Below, one piece after another: positions 45,299 through 58,341 of a DNA stretch of 64,000 bases. The DNA is from Plesiocystis pacifica SIR-1. Lineage in GTDB: Bacteria; Myxococcota_A; Polyangia; Nannocystales; Nannocystaceae. Position 1 is the stretch's first letter, and every line of letters begins with the position of its first letter. Both the position numbers and the translations under genes were made by a program. The DNA lies in the NCBI RefSeq assembly GCF_000170895.1, contig NZ_ABCS01000004.1, positions 62,001 through 126,000 on the forward strand, given 5' to 3'. The notes beneath the pieces are model-generated. The model saw nothing but the letters and a program-made list of their open reading frames with translations. It was not told the DNA's origin and did no database searches.

Positions 45299-46475
45299 CG
45301 GTCTCGCAGCCGAGCTCGATGATGATCTCCGCGAATTCGTAGGTCTGGAAGGTCGCGCAGGTCTGGGGGCAGGCGACGATGTTCTGGGGGTTCTCGGGAT
45401 CGTCGTAGTACCAGCCCTGGCTGACCTGGCCGCACGCGGAGGGGCCGTCGACCTGGCCGATGGTCTCCTCGCCCTGCTCGGACAGGACCTGGACGTTGAC
45501 CTGGTCGGGGTCGAAGCTCTCGCCGGGCGGGGGCTCGGGGATGGCGTACTCGCAGGCGAGCTGGGAGCCGGCGATGACCTCCTCGGAGATGGCCTCGAAC
45601 ACCGGGGCGAAGTTCTGGTCGCACAGGTCCGCGAGCACGCCCCCGGTCATGTTGGCCAGCTCGATGTAGGTGTCGCCGATCTCGGCGGCGGCCTGGCAGT
45701 CCTCGAGGGACACGATCGCGTGGAGGCGGTAGTCCTCGTGGGCCAGGTCGAGGCCGCGGAAGGTCTCGTCGAAGTTGTTGGCCGAGAGGTTGGACTCGTC
45801 GTCGGACACCACGACCACGTGCTTGACCGCGTCCGGGCGCATGATCGGCGACCAGTCGCCGTAGCGCTCGACCACGCGCTCGAGGGCGTTGTGGCTGTTC
45901 ACGAAGGTGTCGACGTGCTCGAAGATCGGGTAGTTGTCGTCGCTGTTGGGGCACGCGCCCCCGCCCAGCGGCGCGTCCACGCAGATGCCGTGGCCGTCGC
46001 CGGGGTAGCTCGAGATCAGGGCCACGTGGGCGTCCACGCCGCTGGCGATGATCTGCTGCGAGAAGCTGTTGAGGTTGGCCTGGACCGAGTTGCTCTCGAA
46101 CTCCATGCTGCCCGAGTTGTCGACGACGAACAGGATGTCGGCCGGCAGCTTGATGGCCTGAGCGGCCGCGCTGACGCTGGCGCACTCTTCTTGCTCGGGC
46201 TCTTCGTCCGGGTCGCCGCCGAAGTCGAGCAGGGGCGCGCCGCCTTCCTCTCCAGGCTCGCTCTCCTCGAGGCCGCCCTCGTCGGCCATCTCGTCGTCGC
46301 CGTCCATGCCTTCGTCCCCGAGGCTGGTGATCCCGTCGTCCCCGGCGTCGAGCCCGCTGAAGCTGTCGGGGCGGCCCTCGTCGGGCCCGCAGGCTCCCGC
46401 GATCAGGCACAGAGCGGGCACAATCATGGCTTTGAGGGCGATCGGAGCGGTCTTCGAGGTGCTGGGGACGTTCAT
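45285..46475 (-). CDS. VWA-domain lipoprotein
   Basis: A 396-aa lipoprotein. ATG at 46475 (MNVPSTSKTAPIALKAM...) gives a signal ending in CLIAGAC. An acidic linker follows. The VWA-like domain begins ADILFVVDNSGSMEFESNS, a MIDAS DxSxS motif, with VVVVSDDESNLS later. Cys pairs (ICVDAPLGGGACP, DCQAAAEIG, DLCDQ, ACEYAIP) suggest disulphides. The C-terminal ~100 residues read LACEYAIPEPPPGESFDPDQVNVQV, as in the common myxobacterial family of VWA lipoproteins. It overlaps the convergent PAS-STAS gene by 14 bp. Function: likely metal-dependent ligand binding at the surface. Confidence 0.82.
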   Translation of the reverse strand: MNVPSTSKTAPIALKAMIVPALCLIAGACGPDEGRPDSFSGLDAGDDGITSLGDEGMDGDDEMADEGGLEESEPGEEGGAPLLDFGGDPDEEPEQEECASVSAAAQAIKLPADILFVVDNSGSMEFESNSVQANLNSFSQQIIASGVDAHVALISSYPGDGHGICVDAPLGGGACPNSDDNYPIFEHVDTFVNSHNALERVVERYGDWSPIMRPDAVKHVVVVSDDESNLSANNFDETFRGLDLAHEDYRLHAIVSLEDCQAAAEIGDTYIELANMTGGVLADLCDQNFAPVFEAISEEVIAGSQLACEYAIPEPPPGESFDPDQVNVQVLSEQGEETIGQVDGPSACGQVSQGWYYDDPENPQNIVACPQTCATFQTYEFAEIIIELGCETVIAE

Positions 46476-46629
46476 GGCGGGTCCGGGCAGGCCGCGATGT
46501 CCGTGTAGGACATGTAGGACAAGCAATTACATCTACTCACAATGTGAGCGTGCTTGCAAGCCCAAAAAACCAAATTTTTGACAGGGGCGCCCGCCCGTGC
46601 GGCCCCCCTCTGTCACGGGAACGGTTCGC
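46476..46629. other. AT-rich gap between the VWA lipoprotein and aidB
   Basis: 154 nt with an AT-rich core (46520-46580) and a short direct repeat of GTAGGACAT(G) near 46501-46520. It lies just upstream of the lipoprotein start and probably contains its promoter. Confidence 0.35.
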
Positions 46630-48315
46630 TCAGTCCAGTCGGACGCGGCCGGCTTCGAGGAGCGCGTCGATGTCGACCCCCGCGGGCAGGGTGCCGTAGC
46701 AGCGACCCTCGCCCGCGAGGCGGCCGGCACAAAAGGCGTCGGCGACCGCGGGCTCGCCGTGGCGCACGAGCACGGCCGCCTGCAGGGCGAGGCCGAGGCG
46801 CTCGCACAGCTGCCGGGCCTCGCGGGGGTGCACGGGCTCTCGGCCCACGCGGGCGAAGCGATCCTCGAGCGCGGCCACGAAGGCGTCGTAGCGCGGGTCG
46901 CCGCCCCGGCTCGCGTTCAGCTCCTCGAGCACGGCGGCGACGCAGCTCGGCTCGCGGCCCATGGCCCGGAGCACGTCGAGGCAGATGACGTTGCCCGAGC
47001 CCTCCCAGATCGAGTTGAGCGGCGACTGGCGGAACAGCCGGGGCATGACGCTCTCTTCGATGTAGCCCGCGCCGCCGTGGCACTCCATCGCCTCGTACAC
47101 GGCCTCGGGCAGGCGCTTGTTGAGCCAGTACTTGGCCACGGGGGTCGCGAGCCGCGAGTAGGCCCGGGCCCGTTCGCCGACGGCTCCGTCGTGGCCGGCC
47201 TCGTCGAAGCTCCGGGCGACCCGCATGGCCAGGGCCGTGGCCGCCTCGCTCTCGACGATGAGGTCGGCCAGGACCTCGCGCATGAGCGGCTGGTCGATGA
47301 GCTTGGCCCCGAAGGCGGCGCGGTGCTGGGCGTGCCAGCAGGCGTTGGCGACGGCCTGGCGGAGCATGCCGGCGGGCATGACGATGCAGTCCAGGCGGGT
47401 GTGGTGGACCATCTCGATGATGGTCCGGACGCCGCGGCCCTCCTCGCCCACGCGGCGGGCGTAGGTGCCGGCGTACTCGATCTCGCTCGAGGCGTTGGCG
47501 TGGTCGCCGAGCTTGTCCTTGAGGCGCTGGATGAAGAAGGGGTTGCGGGTCCCGTCGGGGCGCCAGCGGGGGACGAGCAGGCAGGTCAGGCCGCCGGGGG
47601 CCTGGGCGAGGGTCAAGAAGGCGTCGGACATCGGCGCCGAGCAAAACCACTTGTGGCCGACGAGCTCATAGTCCGTGTCGGAGCCGCCGAGGCGGTGGGC
47701 CTGGGTGGTGTTGGCGCGCACGTCCGAGCCGCCCTGCTTCTCGGTCATCGCCATGCCCATGGTCAGCCCGGCCTTCTCGGTCATCGGCTTGAACTCGGGG
47801 TCGTAGACCCGGGCGCTGAGCTTGGGCACGAGGGCCTCGGCGAGGGCGGGCTCGTGGCGCAGGGCCGGGACGACGGCGTAGGTCATGGACAGGGGGCAGC
47901 ACACGCCGGGCTCGGCCTGGGCCATCATGAACTCGTAGGCCGCGTGGGCGACGTGGCCCGAGGGCGTGTCCGCCTCGGTCCACGCGACCGAGGGCATGCC
48001 CGCCTCGACGGCGAGGGCCATGAGGCGGTGGTAGCTGGGGTGGTAGCGGACCTCGTCGACGCGCTGGCCGTAGCGATCGAAGGTCAGCAGCTCGGGGCGG
48101 GCGCGGTTGGCCTCGAAGCCCCAGGCGGTGACCTCGGCCGAGCCCACCCGCGCGCCAAAGCCGTGCAGCGCGTCCGCGTGCGCGGCTCCTCCCTCGCGCG
48201 CCACGGCCGAGCGGAGGGCGCGATCACTGGCCCAGAGGTTGACCCCCTCGAAGGCGGGGGGTTGGTTGGCGACGGCGTGGGTGGGCAACTGCGTGAGCGG
48301 GCGCCGGTGACTCAT
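46630..48315 (-). CDS. aidB: AidB-type acyl-CoA dehydrogenase
   Basis: A 561-aa flavoprotein of the AidB branch of acyl-CoA dehydrogenases, linked in E. coli to the adaptive response to alkylating agents and to DNA binding. Motifs: FEGVNLWASDRALRSAVARE, GLTMGMAMTEKQGGSDVRANTT (FAD-binding), HKWFCSAPMSDAFL, EMVHHTRLDCI, AYECHGGAGYIEES-type sequence (MECHGGAGYIEES) and LFRQSPLNSIWEGSGNVICLDVLRAM. Length matches AidB (~540 aa), longer than ordinary acyl-CoA dehydrogenases. ATG at 48315 is upstream of the MSHRRPL start of the family. DNA-repair role is inferred from homology only. Confidence 0.9.
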   Translation of the reverse strand: MSHRRPLTQLPTHAVANQPPAFEGVNLWASDRALRSAVAREGGAAHADALHGFGARVGSAEVTAWGFEANRARPELLTFDRYGQRVDEVRYHPSYHRLMALAVEAGMPSVAWTEADTPSGHVAHAAYEFMMAQAEPGVCCPLSMTYAVVPALRHEPALAEALVPKLSARVYDPEFKPMTEKAGLTMGMAMTEKQGGSDVRANTTQAHRLGGSDTDYELVGHKWFCSAPMSDAFLTLAQAPGGLTCLLVPRWRPDGTRNPFFIQRLKDKLGDHANASSEIEYAGTYARRVGEEGRGVRTIIEMVHHTRLDCIVMPAGMLRQAVANACWHAQHRAAFGAKLIDQPLMREVLADLIVESEAATALAMRVARSFDEAGHDGAVGERARAYSRLATPVAKYWLNKRLPEAVYEAMECHGGAGYIEESVMPRLFRQSPLNSIWEGSGNVICLDVLRAMGREPSCVAAVLEELNASRGGDPRYDAFVAALEDRFARVGREPVHPREARQLCERLGLALQAAVLVRHGEPAVADAFCAGRLAGEGRCYGTLPAGVDIDALLEAGRVRLD

Positions 48316-48426
48316 GGGGCCATGGTACGCCCCTTGTGTTCGGCGCGCCGAGGGGGTAACCCCGCGCCCTGGACCTCGTAGTCCGCCCTGCCCCCGAGGC
48401 CCACAACTCGACAAGGAGAACTCGCC

Positions 48427-48801
48427 ATGAGCGCCATCGAACTGACCAAGGAAAACTTCCAGGAGACCATCGACAACAACGACATCGTGTTCGTCGACTT
48501 CTGGGCGACCTGGTGCGGGCCCTGTCGCCAGTTCGCGCCGGTGTTCGAGGCCGAGTCCAAGAAGCACGAGGACGCCGTGTTCGGCAAGATCGACACCGAG
48601 TCCCAAAAAGAGCTCGCCGCCTCCTTCGGCATCCAGGCCATCCCCACGCTGATGGCCTTCCGCGAGAAGGTCCTGGTCTTCAACCAAGCCGGCGCCCTGC
48701 CGCCCGCGGCCTTCCGCCGCCTGGTCGAGCAGGTCAAGGAGCTCGACATGGAAGAGGTCCACAAGCAGATCGCCGAGCAAGAGGCCGCCGAGAAGGCCTG
48801 A
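48427..48801 (+). CDS. trxA: Thioredoxin
   Basis: A 124-aa thioredoxin that reduces disulphides in cytoplasmic proteins. The active site is VDFWATWCGPCRQFAPVFE; IQAIPTLMAF carries the cis-Pro. The C-terminal ~20 residues (MEEVHKQIAEQEAAEKA) form an extra charged helix beyond the usual ~108 aa. AAGGAG lies nine bases before the ATG. It is a single gene with its own strong terminator (48833-48861), divergent from aidB. Confidence 0.95.
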   Translation: MSAIELTKENFQETIDNNDIVFVDFWATWCGPCRQFAPVFEAESKKHEDAVFGKIDTESQKELAASFGIQAIPTLMAFREKVLVFNQAGALPPAAFRRLVEQVKELDMEEVHKQIAEQEAAEKA

Positions 48802-48832
48802 GCCCGAGCCTTCGCCATCACCCAAACAAAAA

Positions 48833-48861
48833 GGACCGGCCGCGAGGGCCGGTCCTTTTTT
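48833..48861 (+). terminator. Rho-independent terminator of trxA
   Basis: GGACCGGCC (48833-48841), loop GCGAG, GGCCGGTCC (48847-48855), then six T (48856-48861). A perfect 9-bp GC stem 31 nt after the stop. Confidence 0.95.
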
Positions 48862-48903
48862 CGTGTCGCCCGCCCACCGCCGAAGCGGGAGCGGGCGCGG
48901 GGC

Positions 48904-50715
48904 TCACTGCGGGTTGATGACCTGGAGCTTGAGGCCGCCGGGGTAGCCGTAGCTGGTCGCCGGGGAGTAGCCGACGGACACGATGCCGAAGGGCTGGTCC
49001 GAGTTGGCGAAGTGCGTGCCTTCCTGGTTGAGCGGGTAGTCGGCGACCTCGAAGGTGCCGACGGTGTAGTAGTCGCCCACGACCTGGCCGTCGACGAGCA
49101 CGTCCGCGCCGCCAGCGGGGCGGATGATCTGGACGTAGTGCGTGGGGTAGTCGGTGCCGGTCACGAAGGCGTAGGCGTCGAGGAACTGCTCCGTGGGCAC
49201 GGACTGGATCTGCGAGGGGTCACCGTCGCCGGCGCCGCCCGTGGTGCCCTCCATGTACTGGACCGGGAGGAAGGGACCGTCGCCCGAGATGATGAAGCTC
49301 TCGGTGGTCGAGAACTGGTACCACTCGCCCTTGTTCAGGGTCAGCGGGAAGCCAGCCTGGACCGGGTCGGTGTTGATCTGCACGCCGTCCTCACCGCCGT
49401 AGACGCGCCAGTGGAAGTCCTCGTTGCCCGAGCGGTAGGGGACGTGGGCGCCGACGTACTCCTGACCCCAGTACTCGAGGGGCAGGTTGGCCTCCTCCAT
49501 GTGGTCGCAGTAGAGGGTGCCGTTGTTGGGCACGTTGGCGCACTCGGTCGCGCCGACCAGCCACAGCGGGCCGTCCGACTCGACCACGGTGCCCGAGACG
49601 TCGCCGCCGTTTTGCTGCTGGACCACGACGTTGAGGGTGTCGTAGCGGTTGAGCATCACCGAGGTGCTGCCGCCCGCGTTGAGGGCCGTGACCCCGCCGC
49701 CGCCGGCGGTGGCCTCGGGCACGGTGAAGTTGACCGTGGTGCCGTCGGTGACCGCGATGGCCGTGAAGTAGCTGGGGTAGTTGCCGACCGTCGCGGGGTA
49801 GGAGTTGACGACGTAGTTGCCGGTCAGGGCGTGCTCGGGGAGCAGCATGGACGCGTCGTTGGTGAACACCGAGCCGATCGGCGAGTGCTGGTAGGCGACG
49901 ATCGGGATGTCGGTCTCGACGCGGTAGACACCGCCGTTGCGGATCGTGGTCTGGCTCTCGATCTGCGCGTTGGTCAGGGTGAAGGTGTAGGTGCCCTCGG
50001 GCGGGATGTTGACCGGGGCGCCCTGGGCCTGCTCGACGTTCGAGCCGTTGGGCACGAAGTAGAGCTGGGCCGACACGGTCTTGACCGAGTCGATGTTGCC
50101 GACCACGAGCGAGTCGTTGTCGCCCGGGTTGTAGTTGTCCATGCGGTTGGCGAAGAAGGAGCAGCCGATGGAGCTGGGCTCGGCCTCGACCGCGTCGCAC
50201 AGCGGGATGCACACGCCGTTTTGACAGGTCTCGGTCGGGTCACAGGGGACGGGGTCGCCGAACTCCGAGCCGTCGTCGACGCAGGTCTGCGTGTTGTCGG
50301 CGTCGAAGCAGATCGTCAGACCGGGCTCGCAGAAGGTGCCCTCGTCCTCGGTGGTGGTATCGGTAGTGTCCGCGGTGTCGTCGGCGGTCGTGTCCGCGGT
50401 GGTGTCGTCCGCGGTGGTGTCGTCAGCGGTGGTGTCGTCCGCGGTGGTGTCGTCGGCGGTGGTATCGTCGGCCGTGGTGTCCGCGGTGGTGTCGTCAGCC
50501 GTGGTGTCGTCGGCCGTTTCCGAGCTGCCTTCCATCGTGCCGGACTCCTCACCGGTCTCGGTGGTGGTGTCATCAGCAGATTCGTCGACGGTCTCGGTGG
50601 CACCGATCTCGTCTTGACCGCCGTCGGCCTCGTCGACGACGTCATCGGTACAGCCGGTGCTCAGGGCGGCGATGGAAAGGAGGGGGAGACTAATTTCGAG
50701 CCAGGTCTTACGCAT
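48904..50715 (-). CDS. IgGFc-binding-domain lipoprotein
   Basis: A 603-aa lipoprotein. The signal ends in LSTGC; +2 to +4 Asp residues follow. A long low-complexity stalk of DDTTADDTTA repeats (residues ~35-115, coded by 50370-50530) leads to a small Cys module (CEPGLTICFDADNTQTC..., CNGVCIP-like). The remainder is an IgGFc_binding-type domain (~residues 170-603): YQHSPIGSVFTNDASMLLPEHALTGNYVV, FTAIAVTDGTTVNFTVP, VGATECANVPNNGTLYCDH, PLEYWGQEYVGAHVPYR. This large family occurs in many myxobacterial surface lipoproteins. Ligand unknown. Confidence 0.82.
   Translation of the reverse strand: MRKTWLEISLPLLSIAALSTGCTDDVVDEADGGQDEIGATETVDESADDTTTETGEESGTMEGSSETADDTTADDTTADTTADDTTADDTTADDTTADDTTADDTTADTTADDTADTTDTTTEDEGTFCEPGLTICFDADNTQTCVDDGSEFGDPVPCDPTETCQNGVCIPLCDAVEAEPSSIGCSFFANRMDNYNPGDNDSLVVGNIDSVKTVSAQLYFVPNGSNVEQAQGAPVNIPPEGTYTFTLTNAQIESQTTIRNGGVYRVETDIPIVAYQHSPIGSVFTNDASMLLPEHALTGNYVVNSYPATVGNYPSYFTAIAVTDGTTVNFTVPEATAGGGGVTALNAGGSTSVMLNRYDTLNVVVQQQNGGDVSGTVVESDGPLWLVGATECANVPNNGTLYCDHMEEANLPLEYWGQEYVGAHVPYRSGNEDFHWRVYGGEDGVQINTDPVQAGFPLTLNKGEWYQFSTTESFIISGDGPFLPVQYMEGTTGGAGDGDPSQIQSVPTEQFLDAYAFVTGTDYPTHYVQIIRPAGGADVLVDGQVVGDYYTVGTFEVADYPLNQEGTHFANSDQPFGIVSVGYSPATSYGYPGGLKLQVINPQ
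50370..50530. repeat. In-gene low-complexity repeat, 15-bp units
   Basis: Units around GGTGGTGTCGTCCGC/AGC encode Asp-Asp-Thr-Thr-Ala on the minus strand. Units keep multiples of three, so copy-number changes are frame-neutral. Confidence 0.8.
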
Positions 50716-51030
50716 CTCGCCGGCATTATCACTGACGAGTGCATTGCGCAGGGAGCTTTTTAGCGACGCAGACGCACGTTTGTTACGGGCAGGTATGTGA
50801 AAAGAAAGATCCGTTGTGATGCTTTTGGCAGTTTGCCCTGATCGCCCGACCGAAGGGTCGGGATGGAGATCACAGACGCGGGAGATTTCGCGCTGGAAGG
50901 CTCATAAAGCGAGTGAGCGCGGCCAAGGACGCTGTCATGTCCAGTCCCCCGTGGTACCGTGTTTTGGCTAGGCGCCGAGTTCGGCAAAGCCCCGCGCCTC
51001 GCTTCACTCCAGCCCGCTCTCCCCCCCGCC
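50716..51030. other. Divergent intergenic region, IgGFc lipoprotein / stressosome module
   Basis: About 315 nt, AT-richer at 50760-50830. It contains an inverted repeat CCCGACC (50845-50851) / GGTCGGG (50856-50862). It should hold promoters for both flanking units; I could not assign defined boxes. A sigma-54 type -24/-12 pair was looked for and not found. Confidence 0.4.
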
Positions 51031-51441
51031 ATGGCCGCATACGAAGACGACGAGGACTCCGTCTTCCCGATCGAGTCGGACGCCGACATCAGCCACGCGC
51101 GCACGGTCATCCGTCAGATGTGTGGGCTCGTGGGGGTGCGGGGCTACGACGCCCAGAAGGTCGTGACCACGGTCAGCGAGCTCGCCCGCAACATCGCCCG
51201 CTACGTGGGCAAGGGCGAGATGCGCTTCGCCCTCGACACCGTCGAGCAGCGCATCGTGATCGTCGCGAAGGACGAGGGCCCGGGGATCCCCAACCTCGAT
51301 GAGATCCTCGCCGGAAATTACAAGAGCCGCACCGGACTGGGTCGCGGACTCATCGGCTGCCGCAAGCTCGCCGACCACTTCGACATTCAAACCAGCGCAC
51401 GGGGGACCCATGTGCGCGCGGAGTTTCGCTATGGCAAGTAA
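51031..51441 (+). CDS. rsbT: RsbT-type serine/threonine kinase (HATPase)
   Basis: A 136-aa switch kinase of the GHKL (RsbW/RsbT) type. ATG at 51031 (MAAYEDDEDSVFPIES) is chosen over an earlier one at 50959. N-box SELARNIARYVGKG, G1 KDEGPGIPNLDE and G2 TGLGRGLIGCRKLADHF are all visible. In Bacillus, RsbT phosphorylates RsbS and RsbR and then activates a downstream phosphatase. Here it heads a run of RsbS-, RsbR- and RsbX-like genes with tight spacing, which supports that role. Output partner unknown. Confidence 0.88.
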   Translation: MAAYEDDEDSVFPIESDADISHARTVIRQMCGLVGVRGYDAQKVVTTVSELARNIARYVGKGEMRFALDTVEQRIVIVAKDEGPGIPNLDEILAGNYKSRTGLGRGLIGCRKLADHFDIQTSARGTHVRAEFRYGK

Positions 51442-51471
51442 CTCGAATCTGCACCGCGAGGAGACTCGGCG

Positions 51472-51888
51472 ATGAGCATGGGCGAAAGCGTGACCTGCAT
51501 CCCGCTCTGGGATTGCCTCCTCGTTCCCCTTCACGGCGACGTCAGCGACGTCCACGCCGACGCCCTGGTCACGGAGGTCCTCGAGCGGATCCAGCGTGAC
51601 GAGTGCTTTGGCGTGCTCGTCGACCTGTCCGGCGTGTGGACCCTCGACAGCTACCTGTGCTCGGTGCTCGCGCGCCTGGCCCAGGCGGCGCGCTTGATGG
51701 GCGCCAAGACGGTGCTCTCGGGCATGCGCCCGGAGATCGCCATGACCCTCGAGGCGATGGGAATCGAGCTGCGCGGCATCGAGACCGTCGCCACCCTCGA
51801 GGACGCCCTGAGCTCCATGGGCATCACGCGCACGCGCGAGAGCAACAAGAGCAGCGGGCTCGAGCGGCTGGGAGAGCGCGAAGGTTGA
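51472..51888 (+). CDS. rsbS: RsbS-type STAS-domain antagonist
   Basis: A 138-aa single STAS-domain protein, the scaffold of stressosome complexes. VTCIPLWDCLLVPLHGDVSDVHADALVTEVLERI leads to FGVLVDLSGVWTLDSYLCSVLARLAQ; the Ser in LDSYL occupies the phosphorylation-site position of B. subtilis RsbS (D-S). KTVLSGMRPEIAMTL follows. A C-terminal ~20-residue charged tail is extra. The stop overlaps the next start (TTGA), so translation is coupled to the RsbR-like gene. Confidence 0.88.
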   Translation: MSMGESVTCIPLWDCLLVPLHGDVSDVHADALVTEVLERIQRDECFGVLVDLSGVWTLDSYLCSVLARLAQAARLMGAKTVLSGMRPEIAMTLEAMGIELRGIETVATLEDALSSMGITRTRESNKSSGLERLGEREG

Positions 51889-52778
51889 ACACCTCCGGCG
51901 AGAACGCGGCAGAGCTCGAGGCTCTGCGGGCGGAGCTCGCCGCACGTGACGCGGAGCTCCAGCAGCTCCGCACCGAGTTCGAGGAAGTTCAGACCCGCTT
52001 CGACCTGATCCTCGCGGCGACCAATGACGGCGTGTGGAACTGGCACCCGAACACCGGGGAGGTCCAGTTCTCCTCGCGCTGGAAGGGCATGCTCGGCTTC
52101 GAAGCGGACGAGCTCCCCGACACCACCGACAGCTTCTTTGGCCGGGTCCACCCCGAGGACCTGCCCCGGGTCGAGCTCGCCATCGATGCCCACCTGAGCC
52201 GGCGAGAGCCCTACGAGGTCGAGTTCCGCATGCGGTCCAAAGGCGGCGTCTGGCGGACGATCGTCGCGCGCGGCCAGGGCGAGTGGGACGAGGACGGTCA
52301 GGCGATTCGGATGGCGGGCACGCACACCGACGTGACCGAGCGGCGCCTGCAAGAGCGGGAGCGCGAGCGGGCCGCGGCGCTGATCGCCGAGCAGCGCGAC
52401 ACCATCAACGCGCTGGGCGTGCCGATCCTCCAGGTGTGGCGGGGGATCTTGTGCCTCCCGGTCATCGGCGCCGTCCACGACGAGCGCGCCAACTCGATGA
52501 TCTCGACCTTGCTCGAGCGCGTGACCCAGTCGGAGACGCAGTTCGTGATCCTCGACCTGACCGCGGCCGAGTTCCACCCGCAGACGGCCCAGCACCTGTC
52601 GCGGATGAACCGCGCCCTGCTGCTCGTCGGCACGCGGATCATCTTCTGCGGCATCAGCCCCAAGATGGCGCTGACGCTGACGGACCTCGGCGTCGACCTG
52701 GGCGACGCGCCGACCTTCCGCGACCTCGACAACTCCCTGCGGGCCTGCCTGCTCTACATGCGCGAGATGGACGAGTAG
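51885..52778 (+). CDS. rsbR: PAS-STAS protein (RsbR-type sensor of the stressosome)
   Basis: About 297 aa from a TTG start (51885), with GGAGAG upstream. A coiled-coil-like N-terminus (AELEALRAELAARDAELQQLRTEFEEVQ) leads to a PAS/PAC domain (residues ~40-160: DGVWNWHPNTGEVQFSSRWKGMLGFEADEL ... AGTHTDVTERR) and then a STAS domain (~175-290) containing VILDLTAAEFHPQTAQHLSRM. In RsbR the conserved Asp-Thr of this loop is a phosphorylation site; here the Asp is Gln, but a Thr remains. Replaces the globin sensor of Bacillus RsbR by PAS, so another stimulus is expected. Confidence 0.85.
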   Translation: MNTSGENAAELEALRAELAARDAELQQLRTEFEEVQTRFDLILAATNDGVWNWHPNTGEVQFSSRWKGMLGFEADELPDTTDSFFGRVHPEDLPRVELAIDAHLSRREPYEVEFRMRSKGGVWRTIVARGQGEWDEDGQAIRMAGTHTDVTERRLQERERERAAALIAEQRDTINALGVPILQVWRGILCLPVIGAVHDERANSMISTLLERVTQSETQFVILDLTAAEFHPQTAQHLSRMNRALLLVGTRIIFCGISPKMALTLTDLGVDLGDAPTFRDLDNSLRACLLYMREMDE

Positions 52779-52781
52779 CCC

Positions 52782-53354
52782 GTGCTCGTCGAGAGTCACA
52801 TCCTGGGTCGGCCCAAGCCGGGGGAGGTCGTCAGCGGCGACGCCGGGGCGGTGCGCGTGCTCGACGAGGTGGTGTGGATGATGCTCGCCGACGGCCTCGG
52901 CCACGGCCCGCGGGCGGCCGAGGCCTCGCAGGCTGCGGTCGCGGCCTTCGGGGAGTTCGACGCCAGCACCTCCGTGGAGCGGGGGCTCAGCCGCATGCAC
53001 GAGCGGACCCAGGGGACCCGGGGCGCCGCCGTGGTGCTCGCGCGCTTCGACGCCAAGGGCATGCACGTCGCCGGGGTCGGCAACGTGGAGCTGCGCGCGC
53101 TGTCCGGCCCCAGCCTGCCCTTCGTGCCGACCAACGGCATCCTCGGCGGGCGCATGCCCAAGCCGCGCGCTTACTTCGTGCCGCTGAGCCCGGGCGTGCG
53201 GTTGCTGGCCTTCACCGACGGGATCCAGCGGCGCACGGAGCTGGCCGCGATGCTCCACCTCGACGGCGCCCGGCTGTGCCGCGAGCTCGTCGACAACCAC
53301 AGCCTCAGCCGCGACGACGCCACGGTGGTCCACGTGACCTACCTTGGCGGGTAG
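52782..53354 (+). CDS. rsbX: RsbX-like PP2C/SpoIIE-type phosphatase
   Basis: A 190-aa phosphatase starting at a GTG 3 bp after the previous stop. PP2C-type metal motifs are seen in VSGDAGAVRV and MMLADGLGHGPRAAEAS (D-G pair), AGVGNVELRAL and the late FTDGIQRRTEL and SRDDATVVHV. RsbX dephosphorylates RsbS and RsbR to reset the stressosome. The small size and position at the end of the T-S-R run favour this over a RsbU-type activator. Metal type and target are inferred. Confidence 0.85.
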   Translation: MLVESHILGRPKPGEVVSGDAGAVRVLDEVVWMMLADGLGHGPRAAEASQAAVAAFGEFDASTSVERGLSRMHERTQGTRGAAVVLARFDAKGMHVAGVGNVELRALSGPSLPFVPTNGILGGRMPKPRAYFVPLSPGVRLLAFTDGIQRRTELAAMLHLDGARLCRELVDNHSLSRDDATVVHVTYLGG

Positions 53355-53405
53355 GCGCCCGCCGAGCTGACGGCCGGGAGCTCGCGGGGTAGACCGGCGG
53401 GGCCC

Positions 53406-55214
<1,809 letters not shown>

Positions 55215-55289
55215 GAGCCCGTTGGTCGCGACCTGGGGGACAGCGGTGGGGCGGGCCCTTATGATGGGCCGCAGACGACCAGAGCGACC

Positions 55290-58259
<2,970 letters not shown>

Positions 58260-58341
58260 GAGATCGAGGCCAGCCCGCGGAGCTGGGCTGAGGCAAGCCC
58301 GGTGAGGTGCCCGATGGTGACCGACCCACCGTGTTACATTG

